Shown piece by piece: positions 38,166 to 52,326 of a stretch of 64,000 nucleotides of DNA. The DNA comes from Marisa cornuarietis (lineage: Eukaryota; Mollusca; Gastropoda; Architaenioglossa; Ampullariidae), in the NCBI GenBank assembly GCA_004794655.1, contig SMMW01000042.1, positions 1,431,001 through 1,495,000 of the forward strand. Reading direction: 5' to 3'. The notes below the pieces were generated by a model, which saw only the letters and a program-made list of their open reading frames with translations, was not told where the DNA came from and made no database searches. The position numbers and the translations under genes were made by a program. Position 1 is the first letter of the stretch. Each line of letters begins with the position of its first letter.

Positions 38166-41100
38166 CAAGGACATGCATTCAGTTGGGAGACCTACTGAAA
38201 GTGGTGCACAATGTCCCCCCACTGGCAGCCTTCACCACTGCTGCGTCTCATCATGTTCCCCATCCCCTTCTCTACGACTCGTCAAGTTAAGGGGGAGAGA
38301 GATAGAGAGAACTAGAATGATTGATCTTTGCGGCTGATTAGCTGAAATCTTAAACTGTAAAAATGGACGAGAAAACAAGTACGGTGTATTTTCAGGGACG
38401 AAGAAAGTGTTCAGTTAAAAATGAAAAACGAGCTAGCACTCAGTGACGACCAGCTGGCGCCTTCTGTGTATTTGTGTGAATCAAATCGATGTCTTTGGGA
38501 CTCTCGCATCTTGACTACAAAAGTAGGACGGCTCAGCACACTACTTTTGGGAGAATCCATCTTTTTGTTCGTCGGCCATAGGTGTGAGAAAACAAAGAAC
38601 TGAAACGTCGATCCGTTGACACAAAACCAGCTCATTGCTGATTCTGAACGAACCTCCGACTGTCTGAACCACTCACTTGATTGAGACACGGCTTATGAAA
38701 ACATACTTCTAGAGCAACATTACATGCACCTCTGTTCACAATGTCTGCCAGAGGCACTGTACACTGTCGGGGGCAGGCTGTCTACCACTGTCGACCTGTG
38801 GTCGGTATAGTCCGGCGAGCCTGGTGAATGGAGTTCACGCTTCCTAGACCTAAAATACTAGAACCCCAATGTATTATATAGCATGTATGAATGCAACATC
38901 ATGGGAACAGCTTGTGTGACCGACCGTGTGAATGACATTCTTACAACTACTGGAACAGTCACATGCACCATCACCAAGCTTTCGCCCCCCAACCCAACTA
39001 TCTTTTCACCACCCAAAACTGTGACCACCTTCTTTCCCTCCAAGTTTGGTTGGTTTTGGTGTGGTGCTGTTCTCAATAAAACTGCCAGTAGAGGCAGTGC
39101 TTGAGCCAACAGATGTCTGTTCAGACGTGAAATTGGACTTAAAGTAAGGCTATGAGTAAAGGAGAAGCTGGTCAGGCCAGACCCAGCTGCCAAGTCTCTG
39201 GCAAGATGGCAAGAAGGCAGGTGATACCCTGACAACCAAACGAGACATCTCGTACTAGTCGCTGTGGCTGTACTAGGCAGGCGTGAAGCTTGATGGGTGG
39301 GACATCTCTGATGAGGCGGGAGGTCGCCCTGACGTACTCTACTTTATGTAAAGGCCCCGGGTTCCTGGAGCCCAGCACAGGGTCTACAGACATAATGAGG
39401 GCAGGCCTTATTTCAAGTGTTGATATTGTCGATTGTGCCTTTGAATGGCGAAACTTGTGGTGGTCAGTATTAGTACATCGTAAACTCTTTTCTCCCAGGG
39501 TCCACCTGTTTCTGGCGAAGATTGTGGTGGTGATTACGAGTTACTTCTGACTGTGGGATCATTACAAGTACTGCTTACTGTGGTGAGCATTAAGAGTCAC
39601 TGCTTACTGTGGTGAGCATTATTAGTACTGCTTACTGTGGTGAGCATTAAGAGTCACTGCTTACTGTGGTGATCGGTATTAGTGCTGCTTACTGTAGTAA
39701 TCATTATTAGTACCTCTTCCTCTTTCTTTCTGAGTGGTGAACAATCCTGGTGATCTAAGCCCTGACGTTCGCTAGGAAGCTGTTTGTGTTTAATGTGTAA
39801 TTTATATAATTCTGCTGTGGCCTTTGTCTCCAGGGTTAGGATTTTACTGTTAGGACATTGTATAATTCTTTTTGTTTGTTGTTGTTTTTTTCATTTTATT
39901 ATTTAGAGTTGTAAACGTACAATTATCATAGCTCTTTGAAGTACTAATCTATTACTAGTGCCATTGTAGTTTATTGTGCCTTTAATTTTCAATTTTAAAA
40001 ATTAATTTAATACAGATATTATATAATCGTACTAATGAGAATGTTTGCCCCTTGACGGAGAGATACTCAAAACAAAGTGTTTGTGTTTTATGGTACCATC
40101 CTCTGCCCAGGAAGAACTCTCAGTTTTACGCAGATTTACTTCCACTAGTTTCCAAGATTATCTTCATGTCACAAACTAATTAACACTTTAGAGTGAAGTA
40201 CACAAAGAATTCCGCCATATTTTTTATTCCTCCACAAGCAAGACCTCCGCACATCTTTCTTGATTTCTCCAGAAGCATCAAGTTAAAGACGTTCTCTTTC
40301 TCGCTTGGTCTATAAAGTCAGAAGTCAGCTCGGGACGAGACTGTCCTCCACTTCTGTCCAGTCACATCTTCTCACACGATGTGTCCTTGGTCTGAACTTT
40401 CAGCTTCTTCAACAAACTGAGTCACACCACAATCGGATAGTATGTAACAAATGGACCTTTGTATATATATATATATAGTAAGTGATGTAATAAAACAATA
40501 ATATTTAACATGATGCAATTTCTAAGTAAAAATAGCGATACAAATGATATACAAACGTAAAGTTCTAAATACAAATGGCGTACAAACGCGAAAAATGGAA
40601 GTGTCAGTACAAATGAAACACAAACACGTGAAGGGGAAGTGTCAATATAATTTAGCTTCGTCTCCTCTCACGAAAGATGTTGACACAAAACATCCAGACA
40701 AAAGAAGGAGCAAAAAATAAAAACAGCACAAATTATTCTAATGCTTTTAGTTTTTCCGCGAAATAAATGTTTATCTTACAAGGTCAGGCACATTAGTTAT
40801 ACTGCTACCTGTGAGAAAACAAGTCTTAAGAGAGTACTTGCATGTCGCCCTCTTACTAACACCATTTAATGCAAGTCATTGAAACATCGGTTACTATCCG
40901 CAATGCTCCGCAGCTTTTGTGATACTGTCCCAGCGATAGGAAACCTTTCCTATGTGTCAAACTTAGGTGCAATTTGTTGTACTCATTCTTTACCTTCTAA
41001 AGGGAGGTTCACTACAATAAGAATCACCATGCTCTTTCTGTAAGTGCCATTTGTACAATAAACTTTGTACCAACTCGATATGGTGGTTCAAGCCCATTGG

Positions 41101-41366
41101 TATGCTGGTCTGATTTCGCTTAGCAACACTGTTCACGGGGGAAATCTTTTTAAGAACGCTGCTCATCTATCATTATTGAAGCAGCTCGAATTTTCTCTTT
41201 TCTTCAATCCAAGTAAATAAAATGGAAATACAACACTCTTTCGTGTTAACTTGGAGGGAGCAATACATGGCTGTGCTCAAGCTTAATATGCTAAAGCAAA
41301 CAAATGTATCGACTGGTTAACATCAGAATAATATATGGCATCTTCGTGGTCGTCGTCGTGTACATC
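38166..41366. other. Anonymous sequence downstream of the YeeE-like gene
   Basis: 39555-39710 holds about five copies of a ~31-bp unit with gcttactgtggtgagcatta. A short (TA)n run lies at 40457-40475. No other gene recognised. The 3' UTR of the YeeE-like gene must start at 41366 and run leftwards; no AATAAA is visible in its first ~300 bases. Confidence 0.5.
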
Positions 41367-41517
41367 TTAAATGACCAGAGTTTCGTTGACAAATCTGTCC
41401 AGTGAGCCGTTAGATGCACGCATGATGAATGCGGTGACGATGGCCCCGCCAAACATGCAGGGAACTGCCAGCAGGCTGAGCCACACCAGAAGCCCCACTC
41501 CCGAGATGCCGTGTCCA
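41367..41517 (-). CDS. YeeE-like gene, exon j (last coding exon)
   Basis: 151 bp including the TAA, entered in phase 2 after a strong acceptor tttctttatctctgcag. It encodes GHGISGVGLLVWLSLLAVPC, then MFGGAIVTAFIM and a short polar tail ending ETLVI. GHGISG completes the second signature motif begun in exon i. Confidence 0.92.
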
Positions 41518-44500
41518 CTGCAGAGATAAAGAAAACAGTTATTCGGGTCACGCACATCTAAAACACCGATTTCTTTGTTTTTCTAGGATAATTATGTATC
41601 CCTTGTTAATAAAAAGAGGATTTTTTATCGATGAAATATTTCTTTCTTTGTTCAGGCTTTCTATACTCACTGAATAAGGAACTAAATACCTCTCCACTCT
41701 CACTCCTCACTGAATAAGTAACCTAAATACTTCTCCACTCTCACCATGGCTGCTTATTTCTTTTTGCCGGTTAGGGTCATATTTATTAAAATTTTTGCAT
41801 TTCTCGCTAATTGCTGACCGTTCAATCTGAATATTCTGTTATTGAGTAATCTCTTTTCCTCCTGCCCCCCTCCGTATTAAGTAAACACCCCCCTCCCTGT
41901 ATTCAGTCTTTGATCATAAATGTTTAGAAATTCAGAAGCCACTCTTAAAGGACAACAGGAGCGCTCAGCGAATATCGCTGGAAATAAAGAACAACGTATC
42001 ACAAAAACATATTCCTGTGGTATTTTATGACAAAGAGGCATGAAAGATTTTATATTAATATTTTTCTGTTAAGCACACCTGGATTTGTCGAGAAAACAGG
42101 AAGTGACGAAACGGAAGAACTTCTAAAAATAGCCACGTCTGCACTAGCTGAAGTGGAAGAAAAAAGATGCAATCCTCGGTAAAAGAAAACTGACCAGGAC
42201 ACATTGCGCTGTGACTGAATGTTCTCTTCAACACTCGGAGTTTGTACTCATATAGGAAATCCTAAAGATAATGGCAGCAAACGCCAGTAGATTAACTGTG
42301 TTCAGAGATGTATATATACAGGTCTCTGCTTTGTTCAAACGTGCGTGCGAACTTCGTCCCCACACCGCACTCAAGAATTTGCTCAAAACATTTCAAAATC
42401 GACTGTTATTCAGTCACTTATACAGTACAAGCAAGTCTTGGACTTTCAGTAAAACGAAGAAATCTTATTCCTACAGCAGTGCTTACTATACAAAAGCATG
42501 AGATGTTAAAACCAACTACGACTGCTGGTAGATCAAGCACCAGATATGCAACATCGACGGTTTCTACACCAGATCTGGTCTACAAGTAACATCGGGACAC
42601 AGTCACAAACACATCATCATCAGTCGTATCTTTATTTAGCATAATGCTAAAAACAACTGACAGTGTGAGGACACCATTGATGTGCGTGATCGAAACAGCT
42701 AAAAAAAAGTAAAAAAAAGAATTGGGGGTGATAAACATATTATAACGGGAACACGTGGCACTACCAGTAAGTAAATAGAAATTTTTCATGCAACAACTAA
42801 ATGAAGAAGAAATAAGTTTTTACATCGATAAACATGTTTCAAACCATCATTATATTTTTAATTGTAAAAAAAATCCTTAGCAGCAGTCAGTTGTAACTAT
42901 TGTTTCCCATTAAATTTTGATCTGATTGACTTACCAGTCTGTTGAATGAATTCCCTTTGGACTATTTAATTATTTTTTAACTTCTTTCGAAGCTTCTAAA
43001 TAAAGTTCCAATCTGTAGGGCTGTATTCCAAATTCAGTTGTTTCATTTTTTGGGCCAAAAAAATCGCTTCTTGAACACGACAGCCTGAGCGATGTTTCTT
43101 CATTTGACTTGAAGACATGCAAATTCTGTTACAAATACTTCGCGCGTAAGAGAACCTTCAATACAGGAAAGTATTTTTCACGCCTTCCTATTTGCAGCAC
43201 GGACCTCCATTCACTGATAAGTGTCTCTAATTCGTTGCCTCTTTGCTCTATCATAGGAGTGACCAATGGTAACAAACCCTAAAAACGAAGGGCTTTCGAT
43301 CGCTTCCGTTTTCTGTCAAAATGGCGGATATTTCTATAACATAGTAGAAATATGAGAAGTGAGTAATTAAGCTTGTCTGTCATCATAACCTCGTTAAAGA
43401 AGATTGATTGCAAAATAAACAGTATTTTCTGTAAAATGTATTCTGTTTGTTTATAGAAAAAGTATTTAGATTTTTCAAAGATTTTATAATATAAAAACAT
43501 CGTCACAACAGATGCTATTGACTTGTTTTACCACTAACAATTAGAAACATTGTTTTTGATTTTTTGGAAACAATTGTATAGATTGATTTATTACGAAAAC
43601 AAAACATCTACTTTAAGAATTTATTTAAGGTAATCATACAAAGAACCGGAACCACCAGGCCTGTCTAAAGGAGAGCCGAGACTTACACCGGACACGAACC
43701 TGAGTCGCTTATCCAGTAATGAAGGTCCGTGGTTGCAGGTGAGAATGCCGATGTTTGAAGGCTTATATCTCTAAAACTAAGCAGAATTATGTACTCATGT
43801 TTTTGGAATTATTATTTTAAAACGAACTTAACTCGATCATAAAGAAATAATGTTGCACTCGGTTTGTCCTTTAAAGTCCATGTGTCTCACTTTTTATACG
43901 CTCATGGTAATAGATTATGTGAGAGGAAAATACAAGAACTGACCAAAAATTAGAAGAATCCCAATGGAATGATGTAGATAAAACATGAAAGTCAATTTTC
44001 ATTTACCTCGTGCATCCTGCGGCCAGCCGCGCACCTAACAGCATGAGGACCCCACCACACAGCGCCTCAAAAACACCCACACCTTGAGCTGAAGCCAGAG
44101 AGTGCGACGCAAGTGACGACGACAAGCCGCCCAAAATGGCCCCCGAGACATAAAATACCTGCAACAATATTACAGCTCGCTCAGTACATGAAATACCTGC
44201 ACGTCACGTGTGTGTATCCCCATGCTTGTTTGACCCGCTTGTTTGATAACCCTTGCACGTAGTCACAAAGGTCCGACAAAAGTTTCAAATAATGTGGCCC
44301 TGAAAATATCGAGCAGTATGTATTAAGAAAAATAGCATCCGAACTTTCAGATTTGGGTGTGTCCTGACTACAGTCAGACAACAATCCTCACAGCTGACTG
44401 CCCTCCGTCACAGGTAAGGGAGGTAATCCACACTTATTCCAAATACAAGAATCATCACGACTTGCCACAAACATGTAGATGATAAGTCTACATACATACA

Positions 44501-47500
44501 TACATACATACATACATACATACATACATGCATACATTCCACTGGGCGAGAGCCGCTTGATAGGGGAGGTAAGCGCGCAGCACTAGCGCTCCAGAAACAG
44601 AAGATGCTGAAGTTTGACTGTCCAGTGAGTGGTCCGACGGGCAGGTTTAATCCGAGTCACCGACACAAAATTGCCGGCCGCTTAATGCCAATAAGCCGAA
44701 TATTCCAAGGGCCAGTTACACATTTATAAATTTAATCACTTGAAGGTCTTAAATCTATTTAGATAAATCAGTTTTGTAGCAGCAGTGCTCAACACAATTT
44801 TAGAACTTGTTTAAAACTTAAATTGTTTTAGAACTATTTAAGCCAGAATTTTCTTCCCGTCAGCACATTTTTCGTAAGCAGTGTGAGCTGAAACGTTTGT
44901 GCAACGCTTCGGACAATTTGAACAAATTCTAAATTTGCTTCTTATAACAGTTTGAAGTTTATGTAAACAAGCTGTGCGACTAGCCCCAGGACTGTAGCTT
45001 GGAGAGTAAGACTAGTGAACGTGATCCCCCCCCCCCCCAGCGGAATCCTTGTCTCGCCAGAGACTGGCTTTAAATTGGTGGAGCACGTGCCGCTCGCATA
45101 ACGCTCAACAGCATAGCAGAGAGGACGACTCGCTCACTACACGATTGGTATACACTTTCATACACAGTCTGTAAAGGGGTATTTTGTCCAACAGTCAGTT
45201 CCTAATAAAGTGTCTGTACACTGTGCGTAATAAACATCGACTATTTCTCTTCCTAGCGTCCTGCTGAAAACGTTTTCTTATTAATGGCTAGTGACGAAGT
45301 AGTTTATCAAATATCTGTTATGATTCACCCAGGGTCACAGAATTTCCCCCCCTCTAGTGTTAGACTGTTTTTCCTTCTCAAATGATACAGTTAGATGCAC
45401 GTTCTTCTTGCATTTACTACACTCCTCCCAACTGCTTTATATTTGTCTGGCTTCTTTCACGCGGACAAACGAACTTCTGACTGAAAATATCCCAGGATTA
45501 GTTCCCCCCCCCCCCGTGCTTGATCAACCCTGGTGGTAGGCCGGAGACATTCAATACTGCATTCCCTTCCTACGATGATCTAAAATTACCCTCGGGGGCG
45601 GATCATACTGTTATATTTTAGAATCCTCCCTGGGGTTAAATCTCGATTAGGATGGAGTATTCTGGAATATCTTGACGTTCCTCGTCCATCACACCTTCAC
45701 AATTTCAGGAAAGTATAGCTTTGAGGGGGTAAGGGTTGTGTTTTTCCTATAAATTTAGTAGTGTCCCTCCTCTTCATAATCTTAGGGAAATTTTGACTTT
45801 TGTACCTACCAAATTAAAGCCAAAAAGCCAAAAGCAAACATCCCGGTCTCAGTATACTGGATCTATTCCAGGGTGGGATATGGTAGCGGTGTTCCGTACA
45901 CATCATACTCAACGACAAGGCACAGATTTTGCGCTATTCCATAGCTGACCACTCATGCTGAGACTGGCTGGCTCTTACTCGACTAATGAAGGTAATATAC
46001 AGAGTATATCTGGTTGATGTTTAGGACAGTGCAGTGTGTTTAAAGTGTCTTAAACATGTTTCGGCTAACAGCTTACTCACTTGCCACCAGTTTCCCACAC
46101 CAGTTCGTCGCACTGCCAAGTACTGGAACTTTCTTTGGAGGTTAGACGTGACCACCCACTGTGATATTACAGTTACGTAGCTGGAACTGCTTCCTATAGT
46201 GTCTTTTAGCACCAGCACCATTGGCACTTGAAGGGCGCCAACTATCATTCCTAAACAACAAAGTTAATATTGAAGACATGCACCGTTACAGCTGCACACG
46301 CGGTTGACAGATTGTTTGTTACAGTGACCACAGATATTTACAAGACATGCTGGAAAGAATTGTATGCGATGTCGACAATCAGTTCGATAGAGTGAGGGAT
46401 AACCAGCCAGAGTAAAAAGTCAAATCATACCACCATCTTGACTATATTTATTCTGGGATTATACCTTTGAAAGTTAATATCTGTTTATATATTTGCATTA
46501 TTTGTTTATGTGGCTACATACGATCATGTCACACCCTTATATATCACTATAAATAAGTTTTTGTTAACACCCTGCCTGTTACATGGATTGATTGGTATTT
46601 CTATGCAATATTTTTTTGTGTATTCTTTCATTCCTGTAAGAATGTTCAGTGACCGAGTTAGCTTTGTCTTTCATGCCCTCCCACACCCTCCCCCCCCCCC
46701 CGCACACACAAACATTTTTGTTTCGCTTATGAAACGCCTCCATTCGAACGACCTTACTGCCCCCGCCCTAGATCGCCTGACTTTTATATATAACCTGAAT
46801 GTTTTCAGACCATATTATGGGTTCTCGTCAGACAGGGATGTGGAACACACATGCACACGCACACACGCACAAGCACAGACTTGCAAGCGCACAGACACAA
46901 TGTGGCGACTTCCTGGAGCCTTGGACTTGAGCTGCCGGCGAAGGGTTAGCGGTCAAGGCCAGAGTGACCGGAAGCGGCCACATGACAATAAAGGACGTGC
47001 ATGGGCGAGAGGTTCTAGAACATTCGATGGGGGAGGGTATAATATAAGTAGTCCAGGTTTTCTTGAAATTATTAACATGTCCACATTGTCTGTTGGTGTG
47101 GGTCTCTGCTTCCCCTCACAACCATGGAATATTCATTCAAACAACTTCTTCCAACTATCAGCCACCTAATTCCTCTACTTTTCTTTTTTTTCTCTTTTAA
47201 CATGTCGGAATACATTTTTTCTAAGAAAATACTTACAGAATGATCTCTACTGTAGGTAAAACAAATATAGTTAAAGTCACTATATGATCTGAAAAGCTTT
47301 GGCTTTACATGAAGGGCGGAAGTTTGAAGATTTTTTAATTAGATAAAGATCTTCGCTTGAATTTTTTTTAAAGAGTAATCAAGTTTTATTGGCACTGGAA
47401 ATGAGAGGAGAAAGTCAGGGAACCTGCTTTTATATTTGTTAGAAATTCCTAAATAATCAGTACCAAAGTACTTGACATGTATGCATATGTCAAGATATGC

Positions 47501-50500
47501 GGGTTACCTCCAACAGACGGTGGCCAGGCAATCGTCTCCGCTATGTTGTAACTGAGCTTTTCAGGGTGCTGTAAAATTACAATTCACCAGTAGTTGTCTT
47601 TAGTTGCTTATGGTTTTTATAACATGCATAATTAAATACCTTGCTTACACAAAATAATTATTTATTCCTAAGTTTGCAGAAAAAACAACCCTTAGAAAAG
47701 TAGATAGCTATGACCAACAAAATAAGGGACAGAACCTATGTTGCTGGTTGGTTTCTTGTATTACTTCCCCTATGCTCTCTAGTTAACAGTCAGCCGTTGT
47801 AAGAGTCACATACCAAACAAAAATTATGGTTTTCTTGTCATGCAATTGTTTAGTACACATAATAAACCCGCAGAGATTAAAATATGCATGCAAGATCTTC
47901 TTCTATTCTATTCGTGTATATATATATATATATATAGCAACTCAATTTAAAGCCCTTACCCTGAACGGATTTTTTTTTAAGTAAAGAAAGCAACAAGTCA
48001 TATTGTACTCCTTTTACCTTTACTAGTTCCTGTCGGTAATCTTACACTTTTAATGAGCAGAGCATGTGGTATGAATCCTTATGGCGTGTGGTAGGCGCGG
48101 ATAAATGCTTACCTCTAGGTTCTCTTTATACGGCAGGAAGAGCTCCATAAGTAGTACAGTAACAGCCAGTAAGCAGCAAGTAGGCAGTGCTAACAGGGCG
48201 AATGGCTTGTTCAGCTTTTTGTGTACTCTTTCAAACATAAACACACACACGCACGCATACGCACGCACACACAAAACACGCGCACGCACGCACACAATAC
48301 TTTATAGATTTCTAAAAACGCGCGCGCGCGCGCACACACACACACACACCTCGACTATTACACGCAAGTGCGCTCGTGTATATTCGCATTCGTACGTCTG
48401 GCCCACTTTAATTTCATACATTTATTTATAAATGTACACGTCTGCATATACACCACACATTATAAAAGGGTTTATAGGGAGTGCAGCTATCCATAAATGT
48501 TTGATAAATGTTTGTATTTATTGTTTCCTTGTCGTGCCATCTGAACATACTACTACACAGCTAACACTCGTAACTTACTGCAAACCTGGTGTAACCTAGT
48601 GTAAACTGTTATCACCTACTGTAAGCCTGCTGTAAACTTCTGTAAACCTGCGGTTATCAACTGTAACCCTACTATTGGCTACTACCACCCTGTGCAACAC
48701 ACTGCATCACTGGAAAGGCGTGTGCATATTCTTGCCTGCTAATGTAAGAGTGCTATAACATATTTTCTCACTACCGACACTATAGTAGACTGTCGGCACA
48801 TTCTGCTTACTGGTGATGGATGAAAGGATTTTTGGGTTGTGTGAGCCGCTCGACTGTTGAAGCCACAAGGCCGTATAGCAAGGCACCCAGCAGACAACCC
48901 AGCAGCGTGAAGACTGCAGACAGAACTCAATCATTATCTTTCAAAGATGAAGAAAATAAAGCCTTTTCTTTCATGGACAATTAAAGAAACTCAATGATTT
49001 TACTCAAGGATAGAGAAATCAATCATTTTCTTTCAAAGAGAAATTCATTGTCTTTTAAAGAGGAATTCAATCATTTAATTCAAAGATGAAAATCTGTTTC
49101 GAGACATTGACACTAAGAAGAAACCACTGTGTTTTTGTAAACTAAACGACAAATGAATAATCGAAGAGGAGGGAGAGGGCTGACGGTATGATAATTTATA
49201 TTGTTAGTGCAGTATTCAGATTTTGTCTCTTTTGTATGTTTTATATCTTCTGTAAACATGCATTAGAAAAAAGGCTTAACAAATTAAAGTTTTCTTAGTT
49301 TTGTATACAGTACCTCCAACAATAAACAGAATGAATGAATAGCTCTGATGTCTCACTCACTGGAATTAGGAACCCAGGCTCCAACCTGCGCTAGGACCAT
49401 GCCGGGACACTGTGAACAACAGAAACAGGATGATGGTAAGTACAACACAGGATGATGGCAAGTACAGAAACAGGATGATGGTAAGTACAGACACAGGATG
49501 ATGGTAAGTACAGACACAGGATGATGGCAAGTACAGACACAGGATGATGGCAAGTACAGACACAGGATGATGGTAAGTACAGACACAGGATGATGGTAAG
49601 TACAGACACAGGATGATGGTAAGTACAGACACAGGATGATGGCAAGTACAGACACAGGATGATGGTAAGTACAGACACAGGATGATGGCAAGTACAGACA
49701 CAGGATGATGGCAAGTACAGACCAGGACTGAAGACTAGTGACGAGCTCTGTTAACAGTTAAAATTTAACGACCGCAGACGAACAATACAACTCACTGCGC
49801 CCGAGAGTGTCATTCCCACTCCTAGAAGGAATGGGCCCAGGCAGGAAGTGAGTATCCCCTTCTTCTTCAGACAGCACAGGTATTCCTCCTCTGCTAGCTC
49901 CAGACGGCTTTTGCAGATGGGTATTAGCGACATGACCCCTAGGACAAGGTGACCTGACATTCACACAAGCACGCACACAAAACACACGCAAACGCACGTA
50001 AGGACATATGTTATTAACATAGGAAACCTATATAACCACGACATTGCATCACATCTGTAAATGATGTTACCTAATGTAAACCTGCTGTTACCTACAGTAA
50101 ACCTGGTATATACTGGGAGGACGTAGAAAGAAACCACGTTTAATAATTGAAGTTATTTAAACGCCTGGCATTGTCAGACCAAAACAGTGATATGCATGTC
50201 ACTTCGCCGCCATGTTGATATGTGTCTTCGTTTTTTTCTTCTTCTTCTTCTTCTTCTTCTATCTTCTTCTTCTTTTATCTTCGTCTTCATCATCATCAAT
50301 TCTTTAGACTTGACTGGTCGTGAGAGAACCCCTTACGATCTTATCCCTCACTTTCCTCACATTTCTCTCCGTGCTCTGCTATTCTACTGAATGATAAGCG
50401 ATGTCAGTCTTGAATATTGTCTTTACAATTTTTCTTCTGCCTCCTTTTTCTTCTACTCTGTACCGATCCTAGAAATTTGTCATGATGATGTTACGGTGGT

Positions 50501-52267
50501 GTGTTGCCCAGTCATGATGATGTTAAAGACCTACCCTACTGGTAATGCTCAAAAGATTCCTTTCGAATTACTTATTAATACCTGGAACATGAAATCGCAA
50601 GGAGAAACACGAATCTCGAGAAATTAAATCAAAACGATTTCTTCGCCTGTTCAAATCTGAGATCTGAATCCGTGTGCGACTTCAGTACTGGGGGACCATC
50701 GCTGACCACAGTATGACTGATACAAGTTGCCCAGAAAATGTGAATGTCAAGCTCAGATATTGAAACTATTGTGTCGTTGTTGAATGCACAAGGAAACATA
50801 GTGACCGAATAAGGGCTCATACATTCCCAAAGGATTCACTGTTGAGAAGACAATGGAATAACTTTCTTTGTGTGTCAAGCTGACTTTACTGCGCCTACAC
50901 AGTACTCTGTCGTCTGAGAACTCCACTTTGCTCCTAAATGTTAGCCAGTAATATACACGATGAAGAATCAAGAGAGTTTTGAGATACCACAAAATCGTCT
51001 TCTTCCAAAAGGTCCTCCTTGCCTGTACACAGAAGCATGTTTTTTCTCGTCCAACAATACAGAGTAGCTGCGCAAACACCTGAGGTTATCTCGATAAATG
51101 TACTTCAAATACAACTATTCAAGCCACAGTATTATAGTTGTGATCAGCGACACAAAATGTTGTTAATAACATGCACACGATAAATAATAAGGAATATCTG
51201 CAACATCATTCCCCAAAAAATATATCTCCGCTTTTCCATTTTTTAATTAGTACGGGTGAAAGACTCTTTTTCTTACTGTTATTCACACCAACGATCGTGT
51301 GAGCAGTTATGTCCACATAAACGTGCAAATCTGTCCCAGTGGTAAATTTTCCCATTCGAGGCTTTTGTGACAGTACATAGGTAAACGAACAAACATCAAT
51401 TGTAATGTTCACCTGAAGGATGCAAAATTTGACGAACATCAACGATGCTCACCATGTGGTATTGTAAAGTTGTTCTTCGTCGTCTGCTGCCTGAGCATAT
51501 GGTGTTTGGGATTATGAACCCTCATAAATCTCATTTTTAAACAAGCAAAGTGTAATGCCTTCAAGGCTAGAGAACAGCATTTTACACTCGTCTTCGCTAC
51601 TAGAGCAGGATAAATGAAGATCGTCTGATGAACCCAGTGTCTTGCTACATCTTCTGGTCATCACATGCTGGGTGGCACGTCTTTTGTGACTTCACTCGCT
51701 CTCCCTGAGCAGGTGCTGGATGTTGCAGGACTTGCTGACTATAAGTGCAAATCTCCAACTTTGAAATTAGATAATAAATTTACCGCTATGTTTCAGGCTC
51801 TGACATTTACAGAATTTATTTTTATTATCTCTGCCTACCAGAATCTGTTTATAACTCGGACCAGTCGGGTAGGTCTCTAAGGTGGTCTGTTGTAGAGTCA
51901 CGATGATGTTACGGTGGTGTGATGGAGAGTCCACGTTTTTGCCTAATCCTTCCAATCTTACTGGGGATGTGACAGACACGAAGAGTCTTTCTATAACATC
52001 TCATTTCCATGAGATGTATTCGTCTGCAAATCCGCTGCCAAGGTCCAGTCCTCACACACTTATATCAAGATGGAGATGACGATGAAGCGCATTAACCTTA
52101 TTTTGGAATGGACAGTAATGTCGCCAATTTATCATCCACTACAGGTTATTTGATCGCAACGCTTTCTTGTCCTACTCTAAAGACCACGTCTGGCCGGGTT
52201 TCAGCCTTTGTATTAAATACCATTTGTCTAAAGCTGCAGACTGTCCAGTTTGTCACCTTTGACCTCG

Positions 52268-52326
<59 letters not shown>

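Noticed and set aside
46510..47169. 219-codon plus-strand ORF
   Set aside because: Antisense within the intron between exons g and h, crosses C-rich and CA-rich low-complexity DNA, and has no recognisable domain.
48105..48431. Plus-strand 108-codon ORF
   Set aside because: Antisense shadow of exon f running into a CA/CG repeat.
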